Position numbers and translations under genes: made by a program
Shown: in pieces, positions 1-10,388 of the stretch
How positions within the stretch are numbered: the first letter of the stretch is position 1
Layout of the letters: each line of letters starts with the position of its first letter
Assembly (NCBI RefSeq): GCF_024347355.1
Contig: NZ_AP025465.1
Coordinates: 248,001-312,000 of the forward strand
Reading direction: 5' to 3'
DNA length: 64,000 bases
Source: Vibrio chagasii
GTDB lineage: Bacteria > Pseudomonadota > Gammaproteobacteria > Enterobacterales > Vibrionaceae
The notes under the pieces: model-generated
The model's input: the letters and a program-made list of their open reading frames with translations, nothing else
What the model was told of the DNA's origin: nothing
The model's database searches: none

Positions 1-211
1 TCCTACCGTTCTGAACAGCCAAAGTTCATAAATTCAAAGCTTGTGAATGTAGAGGTTATTTTTATTGTTCGATAAAACCTTATTTATTTGATGAATCTTT
101 CGAATGTTCCGAAGTGTAACAATTTGATACATTATTTCTCGTGGTCAGCGAGTTGCATATCAGTTTGATTTATTTCGATTTAACTCAATGACAACCCTAA
201 AGGAGAATGAC

Positions 212-1615
212 ATGGAAAATCGAGGCTTGGGAAGAGGTTTGAAAATAGAAGAACGACGTCAGTTACTACATAAAGGGCTGAAAGCGGCAGTATTCGGCGT
301 ACCACTGCTGGCTTTAGGCTTAACAATTAATAGCTCAGTTTTGATGACCGATGCCGGTTACAGCTACGTGCATCAAAACAATATTACTGGTGAGTTGGAT
401 GTCTTTACCGAGCCTGGTATTCATTTCCGAATGCCGTTTTTATCCAAGATAACCCAGTACGATCAGGTGATTACGGTCTCTTTTGGCAACAGCAAAGGGG
501 AAGATTTTTATCAGAGGTTAGATCCGGTGCAGGTGCGTTTTGCTGATACGTACATTGGTGAGATTCCGGTGACATTCCGCTTTAAGCTCAGCAATGACCC
601 GAAGGCAGTGGAAAAGATGCATAAGGAGTTTCGCAACAACAGTAATTTGATCGATGCGTTGTTGGTTAAAAATGCGCGTAATGTGACAGTGATTACGGCG
701 ACTCAATACACGGGCGAGGAGTTCTTCCAAGGTGGCTTAAACCAATTCAAATCTAAATTGGGCGATCAGCTACGCGAGGGCATTTACCTGACGGAGCGTC
801 GTCAGGTTGAAGTGGAAGAGTTAGATCTTGCGCCGGTTGGTGTCAATCAATCGAACTCGAATCAATTGCAACGAACCAATCAACTGGTTTGGAAGACAGT
901 GCCGGTGGTGGATAACACGGGTCAGCCTATCCGTCAGGACAACCCGTTATCACAATACGGCATTCAAGTAACCCAGGTCACGATTGGTGATCCGCAACCA
1001 GAAAAGCAACTTGATCAGTTACTGGCGGATAAGAAGCGTTTGGTGGCCGACCGTATCCGTGCGATTCAGGAGCAAGAAACATCAAAAGCGCAAGCTGAAA
1101 CCGAGCAACTCCGCAAAGAGATTCAGCGTACTCGAGAAGTCCAAGACGCGCAGCGAGGCAAAGAGTTAGCGATTATTTCCCAGCAGAAAGAAGTGGAGAT
1201 AGCTCGTCAAATTGCTGAACGTGAAATTGTCGAAGTCGAAAAGACTAAGCGATTAGCTGAAGTTGAAAAAGAGAAAGAACTGGCAATCGCAGAAGCGAAT
1301 TTAGCGATTCAAAAAGCCAATGCATTGTCTGCTGAATTTGAAGCGAAAGCGATTCTGGAAAAAGGTCGAGCGGAAGCGGAAGTGTTGAAAGCGAAATATG
1401 CCGCACTGGGGGCCAACCGCGAGGTGTATCTGGCCGAGCTGAACCGTGAGGTCGCTAACTCGCTGTATAACAACCTGCAGAACTTCCAGGTTCAGATGCC
1501 ACAAAACTACATCGGCGGCAGTGACGAAACGGGTTTGAAAACCAACCTCGATGTCATTACAGGCTTCGGAGCGTTGGGGTTAATGGACCAAACCAAGAAG
1601 GTTACACAGCAATAA
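212..1615 (+). CDS. SPFH/band-7 domain membrane protein
   Basis: The protein has 467 residues. A short basic N-terminus is followed by one membrane segment (about residues 26-45), then an SPFH/prohibitin-like domain (about 55-260) and a long Glu/Lys/Ala-rich coiled coil (about 265-400). Proteins of this build form membrane-anchored oligomers that organise membrane microdomains or modulate proteases; the target here is unknown. An in-frame ATG lies at 188, but an AAAGGAG ribosome site sits just before the ATG at 212, so that start is preferred. It is a different branch from HflK/HflC, which occur later in the window. It stands alone, with a candidate terminator after it. Confidence 0.8.
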   Translation: MENRGLGRGLKIEERRQLLHKGLKAAVFGVPLLALGLTINSSVLMTDAGYSYVHQNNITGELDVFTEPGIHFRMPFLSKITQYDQVITVSFGNSKGEDFYQRLDPVQVRFADTYIGEIPVTFRFKLSNDPKAVEKMHKEFRNNSNLIDALLVKNARNVTVITATQYTGEEFFQGGLNQFKSKLGDQLREGIYLTERRQVEVEELDLAPVGVNQSNSNQLQRTNQLVWKTVPVVDNTGQPIRQDNPLSQYGIQVTQVTIGDPQPEKQLDQLLADKKRLVADRIRAIQEQETSKAQAETEQLRKEIQRTREVQDAQRGKELAIISQQKEVEIARQIAEREIVEVEKTKRLAEVEKEKELAIAEANLAIQKANALSAEFEAKAILEKGRAEAEVLKAKYAALGANREVYLAELNREVANSLYNNLQNFQVQMPQNYIGGSDETGLKTNLDVITGFGALGLMDQTKKVTQQ

Positions 1616-1663
1616 GATCATGGGTAACCAAGAGCTCTAATTGCCCCGTGATTTAGAACAACA

Positions 1664-1690
1664 AGGCCGATATACGGGTATTGGCCTCTT
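1664..1690 (+). terminator. Candidate terminator after the SPFH gene
   Basis: AGGCC and GGCCT arms with a few extra inner pairs surround a six-base loop about 50 bases after the stop. The following tract (CTTTATCT) is only partly T-rich, so termination strength is uncertain. Confidence 0.4.
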
Positions 1691-1808
1691 TATCTGTCTA
1701 CTCTAGCTGCGCATCGACAAGTAAGGCCGCCAACATGGGTTCATTGACAACAAGTTGTTGTGAAGGATCTCATCACTTAGCGGAAGCCATTAATGCGAAT
1801 AATCAATA

Positions 1809-2249
1809 ATGAGTAAAGAAATGAAAATCAATAAACCAGGGGCATGGATAAGTCTAGGGCTCTTACTAACAATAAGTAGCATCGTTAAAATCACGAATTA
1901 CTCTGGAGAGAAAAAATACATTGAAATCAATTCATTAAGCGCAGATTCACCCTATACGATAGACGAGTACAGCACACAGCGGTATGGCGTAACGCAAGAA
2001 GGGAAATTAGGTAAGATGCATCACTGCTTAACCCAATACCGGTCGGTTAATGATGCAAAGAGGTCAAAAGGCGCTTCCGGGCCGTCTGGCAGCATGACAG
2101 TAAAAGGGGCGACTTATCAACTGCTTTTTTCAATCTCGGATGGGGAAGTCACTAAGGCAAGGTTGAGTACCTACCATCCAGATGGTAGACCGCGCGCTTC
2201 CAGCTCTACTGTTGCGGTCAATTGCAGCATAAAATTACTGAATCAGTGA
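1809..2249 (+). CDS. Hypothetical secreted or membrane-anchored protein
   Basis: I do not recognise this 146-residue protein. The N-terminus has a basic stretch followed by a hydrophobic segment (about residues 13-27), suggesting a signal peptide or anchor. The rest is polar, with two cysteines (about 76 and 140) that could form a disulfide outside the cytoplasm. No clear ribosome site precedes the first ATG. A second ATG at 1827 would give a better signal-peptide N-terminus and is a real alternative. It lies alone between the SPFH gene and the end of the frd operon. Coding status is inferred from ORF length and the signal-like start only. Confidence 0.5.
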   Translation: MSKEMKINKPGAWISLGLLLTISSIVKITNYSGEKKYIEINSLSADSPYTIDEYSTQRYGVTQEGKLGKMHHCLTQYRSVNDAKRSKGASGPSGSMTVKGATYQLLFSISDGEVTKARLSTYHPDGRPRASSSTVAVNCSIKLLNQ

Positions 2250-2270
2250 AGCTTGAAAATGTATCTGTGA

Positions 2271-2302
2271 AAAAGCAGAACAAGATAACCTTGCTCTGCT
2301 TC
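2271..2302 (-). terminator. Terminator of the frd operon
   Basis: Arms AAGCAGA-CAAG and CTTG-TCTGCTT, each with one unpaired base, form a hairpin 60 bases past the frdD stop. Read on the minus strand it is followed by a T run (TTTTTC). Confidence 0.65.
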
Positions 2303-2359
2303 TAGTCTTTTCGCTTTTAAGCTTTTCGCATCTCGATTACTCGAATCCCGAATCTGCTT

Positions 2360-2746
2360 TTAGATCATAAAGATGAAAATAACAGACAATGCGCTAATTA
2401 GGCCTGCGAAGAAGTAGCAGCCCACTTTGCCAGCAATGCCGACATGAAATTTCAGGTCATGCATGCCGTGGTGAAGACGGTGCATGGCATGCCACATTGG
2501 CAGTGCCAGCGTACCGATGATGAACAGTGCACCGATAATGCTGGTGGCAAATTCAGACACACGTTCGTAGCTCATGGCTTCTGCATCGATGATGCCCATT
2601 GGTACTAAGATCCCCAACACTAAGATAGTGATTGGCGTGATCATCGCAAACCAAGTACCGCCAGCGCCGAATAGACCCCACCAGATTGGCTCATCAGAGC
2701 GTTGAGGGTTGTGGTTAACAGGCTTAACTTTGTAGTTTGTGTTCAT
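2360..2746 (-). CDS. frdD: Fumarate reductase membrane anchor subunit D
   Basis: Small hydrophobic anchor of the quinol:fumarate reductase complex, 128 residues with three predicted membrane helices (about 28-52, 65-85 and 105-127). With FrdC it holds the catalytic FrdAB dimer at the inner face of the cytoplasmic membrane and takes electrons from menaquinol. Its ATG follows a GGAG ribosome site, 12 bases after the frdC stop, as last gene of frdABCD. Identification rests on size, topology and the conserved operon order. Confidence 0.93.
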   Translation of the reverse strand: MNTNYKVKPVNHNPQRSDEPIWWGLFGAGGTWFAMITPITILVLGILVPMGIIDAEAMSYERVSEFATSIIGALFIIGTLALPMWHAMHRLHHGMHDLKFHVGIAGKVGCYFFAGLISALSVIFIFMI

Positions 2747-2758
2747 AACGAAAGCTCC

Positions 2759-3142
2759 TTACACCACAACAAGAACGATTAAAGAAATAAAAGCCACCGC
2801 TGCCCATTGAGTCAGTACGATGATTCTTTTATCAACCAATTTACCTTTCAGGCGGATTGGCATGACTTGAGGCATCATGCTGAAGAAGGTTTGAGCGTGC
2901 ATTAAGCTACCTAGCAGTGCCACGATATTAATACCGACAATGATAGGGTTAGCCATAAAGCTCAACCAACCAGCCCACGCTTCAGGGCCTTTCACTAGCG
3001 CACCCAAACCAAAGGTGAGGCATACAGTGAACAGAATCAAAGGCAGTACAGTTGCTTCACGTAGCATGTAGAAGCGATAGAACGGATGGTTGCTCCACCA
3101 CGTTCTCTTCATCTCACGAACATAAGGCTTACGATTGCTCAT
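2759..3142 (-). CDS. frdC: Fumarate reductase membrane anchor subunit C
   Basis: Second membrane anchor of fumarate reductase, 127 residues with three hydrophobic helices. The N-terminal stretch with RPYVREMKRTWW is typical of FrdC and lies on the cytoplasmic side. With FrdD it forms the menaquinol site that feeds electrons to the FrdB iron-sulfur centres. The ATG lies one base past the frdB stop, and its ribosome site (GGAGG) is inside the end of frdB, so translation is probably coupled. Confidence 0.93.
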   Translation of the reverse strand: MSNRKPYVREMKRTWWSNHPFYRFYMLREATVLPLILFTVCLTFGLGALVKGPEAWAGWLSFMANPIIVGINIVALLGSLMHAQTFFSMMPQVMPIRLKGKLVDKRIIVLTQWAAVAFISLIVLVVV

Positions 3143-3143
3143 C

Positions 3144-3923
3144 TTATGCCTCCTCTGCAGTTTTTACTTGGTTCTTGCTAACAGATGTACCGTCAGGTTT
3201 GAACATCGAGATAACGAAGTCCATTGAAGACTCAACTTTACCTTGGTTAACCGCCGCTGCTGGGTCTACTTTCTTTGGACATACTTCAGAACAGTAACCA
3301 ACAAACGTACAGCCCCAAGCGCCATTTTGACCGTTGATAAGCTTCATACGCTCATCTTTGCCGTTGTCACGGCTATCTAGGTTGTAACGGTGAGCAAGAG
3401 TCAGTGCCGCAGGGCCAATGAACTCTGGGTTTAGACCGAATTGAGGGCATGCTGCGTAGCAAAGACCACAGTTGATACAACCAGCGAACTGTTTGTACTT
3501 AGCCATTTGCTCAGGTGTTTGTAGGTTAGTGCCGCCTTCAGGCTTACGGTCGTTACCAATGATGTAAGGCTTGATAGCTTCAAGGCGCTCGATGAACGGC
3601 GTCATGTCGACAATCAAATCTTTCTCGATTGGGAAGTTAGCTAAAGGCTCGATGGTCAGGCCGTTCGGGTAGTCACGTAAGAAGCTCTTACATGCTAGCT
3701 TAGGCACGCCATCAACCATGATGCCGCAAGAACCACAGATCGCCATACGACAAGACCAACGGTATGAAAGGTCTTTGTCTTGGTGGTCTTTGATGTAACC
3801 AATCGCGTCGAGTACCGACATGGTTTCATCGAAAGGCACTTCGAAAGTCTGCATGTAAGGTTCTGCATCTTTTTCTGGGTCGTAGCGCAGAATGTCTATT
3901 TTTTGGATACGATTCGCTGACAT
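3144..3923 (-). CDS. frdB: Fumarate reductase iron-sulfur subunit
   Basis: Electron-transfer subunit of fumarate reductase, 259 residues. It carries a plant-type [2Fe-2S] site in the N-terminal half ([10 protein letters not shown], then a distal Cys) and two ferredoxin-type clusters in the C-terminal half ([12 protein letters not shown] and [13 protein letters not shown]). These pass electrons from menaquinol at FrdCD to FAD in FrdA. The start overlaps the frdA stop by one base (TAATG), showing translational coupling. Length and cluster spacing match the enterobacterial protein, although the C-terminal tail is somewhat longer. Confidence 0.96.
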   Translation of the reverse strand: MSANRIQKIDILRYDPEKDAEPYMQTFEVPFDETMSVLDAIGYIKDHQDKDLSYRWSCRMAICGSCGIMVDGVPKLACKSFLRDYPNGLTIEPLANFPIEKDLIVDMTPFIERLEAIKPYIIGNDRKPEGGTNLQTPEQMAKYKQFAGCINCGLCYAACPQFGLNPEFIGPAALTLAHRYNLDSRDNGKDERMKLINGQNGAWGCTFVGYCSEVCPKKVDPAAAVNQGKVESSMDFVISMFKPDGTSVSKNQVKTAEEA

Positions 3924-5755
3924 TATGCATTCTCCTCTTCAAGGCGCTCAGTCTGGGCGACCGTCGCTGCTGCCGCTTTTTCAGCGGCCGCGGCTTTCTC
4001 TGCAGCTTCACCGTAAAGGCGTGCTTTTGGTTGAGACTTGGTGATCTTAACGTTGCTGTAGTCGATAGTTGGTGCTGCATCTTCGTTGTAGAACGATAGA
4101 GAGTGTTTCAGGAAGTTCACGTCATCACGTTCTGTGCAGTTGTCGTCTAGGCGTTGGTGTGCACCGCGAGACTCTTTGCGAAGGATTGCTGAGTGAACCA
4201 TCGCTTCTGCGACTTCTAGGCCGTAGCCCACTTCGATAGCGTAAAGTAGGTCAGTGTTGAACACCTTGCCTTTGTCTTTAATGCTGATCTTCTTGTAGCG
4301 CGCTTTCAGTTCAGTGATCTTGTTGATGGTCTCTTGCATCAAGTCTTCTTGACGGTAGATACCACAGCCCGCTTCCATGGTGTGACCCATTTCAGTACGG
4401 ATATCAGCCCAGTTTTCGTCGCCTTCTTGGTTCATTAGCGCAGCGATGCGATCTTCAACCGCTTTTACTTGCTTAGCGATAGACTCTTCATTCCAGCCTT
4501 TGAACTCTGCTGCGCGTTTCACAGCGTGTTCACCGGCAACGCGGCCAAATACTACGAACTCAGCCAGAGAGTTTGAACCTAGGCGGTTTGCACCGTGTAG
4601 GCCAACCGACGCACATTCGCCCACCGCGAATAGGCCTTTGATGCGAGTTTCACAAGTACCGTTAGTTTCGATACCACCCATGGTGTAGTGAACAGTCGGA
4701 CGAATTGGGATTGGCTCTTTTGCTGGATCGACGTTCACGTAGGCTTTTGCCAGCTCACAGATGAACGGTAGACGCTCTTGCAGGTACTCTTCACCAAGGT
4801 GGCGAAGGTCAAGGTGTACTACATCACCAAGCGGGTGCTTGATGGTGTTGCCTTTTTGCTGCTCGTGCCAGAATGCTTGAGAAACTTTGTCGCGAGGACC
4901 CAGTTCCATGTATTTGTTCTTCGGCTCGCCCACTGGAGTTTCAGGGCCCATGCCGTAATCTTGTAGGTAACGGTAGCCGTTCTTGTTGACGATGATACCG
5001 CCCTCACCACGACAACCTTCGGTCATCAAGATGCCCGTGCCCGGTAGGCCTGTTGGGTGGTATTGAACGAACTCCATGTCACGCAGTGGCACACCGTGGC
5101 GATAAGCCATTGCCATACCGTCGCCAGTTACGATGCCGCCGTTAGTATTACAGTGGTAAACACGACCTGCGCCACCTGTTGCTAGAACAACCGATTTTGC
5201 TTTGATGGTAACAAGCTCACCTTCAGACATATGAATCGCGATAAGGCCTTGTACTTCGCCTTCTTCAACGATCAAATCCACCACAAAGTACTCGTCAAAT
5301 CGTTTGATTTGGTCGTACTTCATCGAAGTCTGGAACAGAGTATGAAGCATGTGGAAGCCAGTTTTATCCGCTGCGAACCACGTTCTTTCTACCTTCATAC
5401 CGCCGAATCGGCGTACGTTTACTTCACCGTTTTCTTTACGACTCCATGGGCAGCCCCATTGTTCCATTTGGATCATTTCGCGAGTCGCGTTTTCAACAAA
5501 GTATTCAACAACATCCTGTTCACATAGCCAGTCGCCACCGCCAACGGTATCGTTGAAGTGGTTATCTAGGCTATCTTCGTCTTTAATTACCGCTGCTGAA
5601 CCGCCTTCTGCTGCTACCGTGTGCGAACGCATTGGGTAAACTTTAGAAATCAGTGCTACTTCCAAATCAGGATTAGCTTCAGCTGCTGCAATAGCTGTAC
5701 GAAGACCAGCGCCGCCTGCGCCGATGACTGCGATATCTGTGGTAATTGTCTTCAC
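3923..5755 (-). CDS. frdA: Fumarate reductase flavoprotein subunit
   Basis: Catalytic subunit that reduces fumarate to succinate in anaerobic respiration. It is 610 residues long. Visible motifs are the N-terminal dinucleotide fold (GAGGAG, about 12-17), the segment with the histidine that binds FAD covalently (SHTVAAEGG, about 44-52), and active-site segments FVQYHPTG and TEGCRGEGG. The C-terminus has an Ala/Glu-rich extension. It leads frdABCD, which is divergent from epmA as in E. coli. The 417-bp upstream region contains a perfect CRP-type site and a half FNR-type motif. In E. coli this operon is induced by FNR without oxygen. Confidence 0.97.
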   Translation of the reverse strand: MKTITTDIAVIGAGGAGLRTAIAAAEANPDLEVALISKVYPMRSHTVAAEGGSAAVIKDEDSLDNHFNDTVGGGDWLCEQDVVEYFVENATREMIQMEQWGCPWSRKENGEVNVRRFGGMKVERTWFAADKTGFHMLHTLFQTSMKYDQIKRFDEYFVVDLIVEEGEVQGLIAIHMSEGELVTIKAKSVVLATGGAGRVYHCNTNGGIVTGDGMAMAYRHGVPLRDMEFVQYHPTGLPGTGILMTEGCRGEGGIIVNKNGYRYLQDYGMGPETPVGEPKNKYMELGPRDKVSQAFWHEQQKGNTIKHPLGDVVHLDLRHLGEEYLQERLPFICELAKAYVNVDPAKEPIPIRPTVHYTMGGIETNGTCETRIKGLFAVGECASVGLHGANRLGSNSLAEFVVFGRVAGEHAVKRAAEFKGWNEESIAKQVKAVEDRIAALMNQEGDENWADIRTEMGHTMEAGCGIYRQEDLMQETINKITELKARYKKISIKDKGKVFNTDLLYAIEVGYGLEVAEAMVHSAILRKESRGAHQRLDDNCTERDDVNFLKHSLSFYNEDAAPTIDYSNVKITKSQPKARLYGEAAEKAAAAEKAAAATVAQTERLEEENA

Positions 5756-6172
5756 AGTTATTCTCCAGTGTGATGCGGAGTCTTCCGCTTGTTATTATTA
5801 AAAGCCTATTTAGAGCGCAGTAAACGGCATCAACCGATTATCACCTCTAAGCCTTAAGTGGTAGATTCAGTGTATGAGAGGGTGTAATTTCAAATATTGA
5901 TTTAATTAGGTTTTTGCTTCGGTAATGCATGTGGAGGCATAGAAATTCTAGGTTATGTGATGCTAATCACAGCAAGAGTTTGTTCGTTGCGAAAAGTTAA
6001 GAAACGTGTCGATAAATGTATCGATATTGAGTGCATTGTTGTTGATGTTGTTAATTGCTCTTGACGCTAATTATCAATTTCAGTGTGGTAGGTCGAGTTT
6101 AAGAAGAGATGATTTTTGGCTAAACAAACGGTATCTTTCGATCCAGTTATTTCAGTGAGTAATTCTAAAATC
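5756..6172. promoter_or_regulatory. Divergent frdA/epmA intergenic region
   Basis: This 417-bp stretch separates two divergent genes and must hold both promoters. It is AT-rich. A TTGAT half-site (5897-5901), resembling half an FNR box, lies about 145 bp from the frdA start. The CRP-type palindrome is listed separately. An in-frame TTG at 6116 could extend epmA into this region. Confidence 0.5.
5956..5971. promoter_or_regulatory. CRP-type operator
   Basis: TGTGA-N6-TCACA is an exact match to the CRP consensus half-sites and spacing. Its core TGAT-N4-ATCA also resembles an FNR site with the outer base changed on each side. It lies 201 bp upstream of the frdA start and about 200 bp upstream of epmA. 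Confidence 0.65.
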
Positions 6173-7147
6173 ATGAACCAAGCTAACTGGCAACCAGCTG
6201 CGCCGATCAAGCAGTTAAAACACCGTGCTTTACTGATTCGTCAGATCCGCGATTTCTTTTTTGAGCGTGATGTGTTGGAGGTGGATACCCCAGCCATGAG
6301 CCATGCCACTGTGACAGATGTGCACTTACATACTTTCAAAACTGAGTTTGTAGGGCCAGGGTATGCGGGTGGGCAAAAGCTGTTCTTCATGACCAGCCCT
6401 GAGTTCCATATGAAACGTCTTTTGGCGGCAGGAAGCGGCTGTATTTATCAGATAGCTAAGGCATTCCGCAACGAAGAGAACGGCCGTTACCATAACCCTG
6501 AGTTTATGATGTTGGAGTGGTATCGTGTTGGTTTCGACCACCATCAGTTGATGGATGAGATGGATGACTTGTTGCAGCTGGTGCTGAATTCTCGGGCGGC
6601 TGAACGAATGACTTACCAAAACGCGTTTCTTGAAGTGCTGGGTGTGTGTCCATTAGAAGGTTCAATGGAAGCGCTAAAGGTTTGTGCTGGTACATTAGGT
6701 TTGAGCGATATTGCTGACCCTGAACAAGACAGGGATACTTTGCTGCAGTTACTGTTTAGCATTGGTGTAGAACCTAAAATTGGCCAAACCGTGCCAGCAT
6801 TCGTTTATGATTTCCCTGCGTCTCAAGCGGCACTGGCTAAAATTAATCCAAACGACTCGAGAGTGGCTGACCGTTTTGAGGTGTACTTCAAAGGCATCGA
6901 GTTGGCAAATGGCTTTAATGAGTTAGATAACCCGCAGGAGCAATTGCAGCGCTTTGAAGATGACAATGCCAAGCGTATCGATATGGGCTTATCGCCTCAA
7001 CCGATTGACCATCACTTGATTGAGGCATTAAAAGCGGGTTTGCCTGATTGTGCGGGTGTTGCATTGGGTATCGATAGGCTAATCATGTTGGCTTTAGGTT
7101 ACGACCATATCGATGACGTGACCGCTTTCCCATTCCCACGTTCTTAA
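6173..7147 (+). CDS. epmA: EF-P--(R)-beta-lysine ligase
   Basis: Class II lysyl-tRNA-synthetase paralogue (PoxA/GenX/YjeA) that attaches (R)-beta-lysine to elongation factor P. At 324 residues it lacks the anticodon-binding domain, as the family does. Visible are motif 2 ([14 protein letters not shown], then MMLEWYR) and motif 3 ([15 protein letters not shown]). The family N-terminus aligns with the ATG at 6173. A TTG at 6116 with an AAGAAGAG site before it would add 19 residues and cannot be excluded. Its divergent placement next to frdA matches E. coli. Confidence 0.93.
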   Translation: MNQANWQPAAPIKQLKHRALLIRQIRDFFFERDVLEVDTPAMSHATVTDVHLHTFKTEFVGPGYAGGQKLFFMTSPEFHMKRLLAAGSGCIYQIAKAFRNEENGRYHNPEFMMLEWYRVGFDHHQLMDEMDDLLQLVLNSRAAERMTYQNAFLEVLGVCPLEGSMEALKVCAGTLGLSDIADPEQDRDTLLQLLFSIGVEPKIGQTVPAFVYDFPASQAALAKINPNDSRVADRFEVYFKGIELANGFNELDNPQEQLQRFEDDNAKRIDMGLSPQPIDHHLIEALKAGLPDCAGVALGIDRLIMLALGYDHIDDVTAFPFPRS

Positions 7148-7208
7148 CTTTAGTTAGCTAGTAGAAGTTAGCGAGCAGATCGACTAGCTGACAAGAATAC
7201 CAGTGCCA

Positions 7209-8096
7209 CTATCTTACTAGGATACCTGTGCCGACCACTGCAACAATGGCACCGATCCAAGCATAGGCGTTTGGTCTCTGCTTGGTGTATAGCCATAGAA
7301 TGGGCAGCAACATGATAGGTGTGGTTGAAGAGAGTAGAGCAACCATGCCGACATTTCCTTCTTGCAGTGCATACAAGATCAGCGTCATTCCTACCGCCAT
7401 TGCAAGAAAGCCGTTCACTGCGGTAATCGCGAATATTTGACCATTCATTGGGTTGATTGCGCGTGAAAGTTTAGCACCCGTTAAACGAAATGCGGAGTGA
7501 GCAACAAAGGCGGTGATCATTCGAATCGCAGAGGCAGCTACCGGGTCGATGCTAGTTTGCATCACGGGCTTTGCGATGATCCCCCCCAATGCTTGGCAGA
7601 TAGCCGCCGTGATTCCGAGAGCGACACCAATCCACACGGTGCCCTTGATGGTTTCAAGTTGGTTATTAGCTTGGCCTCGACGACCAAAGAATATCGCGGT
7701 TAATACGCCACTGAAAACCAAGGCCGAGCCAATAAGCTCGCCCGAGGTCATGCTCTCACTAAACAGGAAGTAACCGAGAATCGCAGAGAACACGGCGTGA
7801 CAAGAGAACAGCAAGCCAGCTTGGCGCGGGCCCATTCGGTTCAAACAGGCAAATAGGGCAGTATCACCAATGAAGATGCCAATCAGGCCAGACAGCATCA
7901 TCGGCGTGATTAGCTCTGTTTCGACAGTTGACCAGCCACCAGTAAACCAAGCCATGCTCGATAAGATGGCCGCAGTACAGCCCATACGCCAGCGGCTATA
8001 GGCAAAAGAACCTAAGTGTTGAGCTGGCTTTACGGACATTAGGCTTGCGATAGCCCAAAGAAAAGCAGCGGCGAGAGCCAACCATTCAAAACCCAT
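7209..8096 (-). CDS. EamA/DMT-family transporter
   Basis: Inner-membrane protein of 295 residues with about ten hydrophobic helices in two EamA-type halves, the usual build of drug/metabolite exporters. The substrate cannot be read from sequence. The N-terminus MGFEWLALAAAFLWAIASL is typical of the first helix. It is transcribed convergently with epmA and lies downstream of the chemoreceptor gene on the same strand, 134 bp apart, so an operon is uncertain. Confidence 0.85.
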   Translation of the reverse strand: MGFEWLALAAAFLWAIASLMSVKPAQHLGSFAYSRWRMGCTAAILSSMAWFTGGWSTVETELITPMMLSGLIGIFIGDTALFACLNRMGPRQAGLLFSCHAVFSAILGYFLFSESMTSGELIGSALVFSGVLTAIFFGRRGQANNQLETIKGTVWIGVALGITAAICQALGGIIAKPVMQTSIDPVAASAIRMITAFVAHSAFRLTGAKLSRAINPMNGQIFAITAVNGFLAMAVGMTLILYALQEGNVGMVALLSSTTPIMLLPILWLYTKQRPNAYAWIGAIVAVVGTGILVR

Positions 8097-8230
8097 CGAT
8101 TAACAGTCCTTCTGTCTGGGATAAATTAGCTCATCAATATGCATCAAACCGAACTGAGAACAAAGTGATTCTTAACAAAAGAATCATGAAGGTTTACAGC
8201 TCGGCTTAGCTTGATGTGATTAATTACGCG

Positions 8231-10111
8231 TTACACTTTAAAGCGCTCCACATCTCTACGCATCGACTCAGCAGCGCTACTCATTTCATTTGAGCTATTG
8301 CGGCTGCTTTCCGCTTGTTGGGCTAGGTCGTCAGAGGCATCTTTGATTCCTTGTGTATTACGACTGATGTCTTCGCTCACTGCTCGTTGTTCTTCGGCTG
8401 CACTCGCTATTTGTAGAGCCATGTCGTTGATTTCACTGATGGCTTGGGTGATTTTAGACAGGCTGTCGTGTGCTTGTTCTGCGAAGCCAACACTGTTTTC
8501 TGCCAGTTGAGTGCTGGTGGTCATGCTTTCTACGGCATGTTCGGTATTCTTCTGCAGGGTATCAATCATCACGCGGATCTCTTCCGTCGAGCCATGCGTT
8601 CTTTGGCTGAGCACTCGCACTTCATCGGCGACAACCGCAAACCCACGACCTTGTTCACCAGCACGAGCTGCTTCAATGGCAGCATTTAATGCCAGCAGGT
8701 TAGTTTGCTCGGCGATGCCTTGAATGGTGGATAAGATCTGGTTGATGCTTTGCGCGTTGTTTTCCAGTTCTCGGATCACATTGGCAGCGTCTTCCACTTG
8801 GCTCGCAAGGCGAGTGATGGCATCGCGGTTCTGTTGAATCACTTCTTGGCCGTCATTACACGCGGTTGCAGAGGCTTGAGAAGCGGATGCGGTTAATTCT
8901 GCATGGCTCGCTACTTCGGCTGCGGTAGCCGACATCTCATGAATTGCAGTCGCAATCTGGTTGATATCGTTTTGTTGATTCTCCACTCGAATAGAGGATT
9001 GCGTTGCCAGTTGGTTGGCTTTTTCGGCGTGGTTGTTTAAATCGTGGCTGTGCTCAACGACGCCTTTCAGCATGCTCTGCATTTGACTCAAGAATTGGTT
9101 TACCAGCTCAGCAAGTTTACCTATCTCATCCATGCGGGTGATATCGATACGTTGAGTAAGGTCACCTCGACCTTGAGCAAGTTGGGTCAGCGCTTCTGAC
9201 AAGGTTTGTAATGGGTAAAGCAGTCGGTTGATGACCATGGTGCTAGCGATTGAAATTACGATGTACAGAACAAGTGAGGTTAGTGCGATGAATTGAATCG
9301 CATCAGTGACCGCAGAGAACGCTAGCTCTTTATCGATAACAATGCCCAGAGACCAATCGGTATTCGGCACGTTAGCAATGTAAACCAACTTATCTCCCTG
9401 ACCAGGCCAAGCTAATGTGGTGATCGTTTGGTTCTGAATCAGTTGTGACACTCGGTTTGCGGTCAACTCTGGGTTTAAGCTTGTGAGTGGTTTTTGACTT
9501 AACGCTTCATCGCTGTACGCAACGATGTTGTTGTTACCATCCACCAAGAAGGCGAAGCCATCGTTATCCAGTTTCACGTTAAGAACCGTATCGATAATGC
9601 TCGTCACGGTTAAGTCCGCAGCCAGTACGCCCTGCTTTTGGCCGCTAAAGGCTTTCGCAAAGCTGATGACGATACTGCCATCGAAATCTTGATACGGTTC
9701 AGTAATGATAAGATCGGATGCGGCGTTGGCATCCTTGTACCAAGGGCGGGTACGAGGGTCGTAGTCTGCTGGCCAGCTTTCCGTTTTATCACCATACGCG
9801 ATCGTACCATCGCTAAATCCCGCATAAACCGATAGGAATCGACCAGCTTGTTTAGTCAATAATAGCTCACGGTCAGAGTTACTGTTATTTGCTATGGTCG
9901 GCTCATTGGCCAACATCATATTACTTCGAGTCGAGATCCAATCTGCAATGTAGTTGTTTATCCCTACGCTTACATTCTTCATTTCTTGATTGATCGCGAC
10001 TTCCGTCTCTTGAGTGAGCTGATTTACTGATATCCAAGCTTGAGCGCCACTCACAGTGGCAATGATAATTGTAATTGCCATTTGGATTTTAAATTTGATT
10101 GTGTGTCTCAA
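8231..10111 (-). CDS. Methyl-accepting chemotaxis protein with dCache sensor
   Basis: Transmembrane chemoreceptor of 626 residues. An N-terminal helix (about 10-28) is followed by a periplasmic double-Cache domain (about 35-270) with the [10 protein letters not shown] and TEPYQDFDG signatures, which bind small ligands such as amino acids in known members. Then come a second helix (about 277-299), a HAMP linker (about 300-350) and a signalling coiled coil whose hairpin tip holds [20 protein letters not shown]. There is no C-terminal CheR-binding pentapeptide. The start is TTG with a strong GAGGAG site six bases upstream. The ligand is unknown. Confidence 0.93.
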   Translation of the reverse strand: MRHTIKFKIQMAITIIIATVSGAQAWISVNQLTQETEVAINQEMKNVSVGINNYIADWISTRSNMMLANEPTIANNSNSDRELLLTKQAGRFLSVYAGFSDGTIAYGDKTESWPADYDPRTRPWYKDANAASDLIITEPYQDFDGSIVISFAKAFSGQKQGVLAADLTVTSIIDTVLNVKLDNDGFAFLVDGNNNIVAYSDEALSQKPLTSLNPELTANRVSQLIQNQTITTLAWPGQGDKLVYIANVPNTDWSLGIVIDKELAFSAVTDAIQFIALTSLVLYIVISIASTMVINRLLYPLQTLSEALTQLAQGRGDLTQRIDITRMDEIGKLAELVNQFLSQMQSMLKGVVEHSHDLNNHAEKANQLATQSSIRVENQQNDINQIATAIHEMSATAAEVASHAELTASASQASATACNDGQEVIQQNRDAITRLASQVEDAANVIRELENNAQSINQILSTIQGIAEQTNLLALNAAIEAARAGEQGRGFAVVADEVRVLSQRTHGSTEEIRVMIDTLQKNTEHAVESMTTSTQLAENSVGFAEQAHDSLSKITQAISEINDMALQIASAAEEQRAVSEDISRNTQGIKDASDDLAQQAESSRNSSNEMSSAAESMRRDVERFKV

Positions 10112-10388
10112 GGTGCACTCCTCTTTTTAGACAAAACCTTATTGGTAGCGACGTGCTGAGTGGGGAAATGGGTGTGTCTTTGTTGGCCGAATAGTGTCGT
10201 TGTCTGAAGGATAATAAATGTGTTTAATATCAAAAAACTGAATATATCTATTCTGCTTTTTTATAAATAATGAAGTAGAATCACATTTCCACAATTGACT
10301 TTAGTATCAGTTATTTACTGCCTATTTAAATGTGGCGCTAAATGTAAATTTAGCGCCCTAGAGAATCAAAAGGGAGGGTTAGCGTCTA

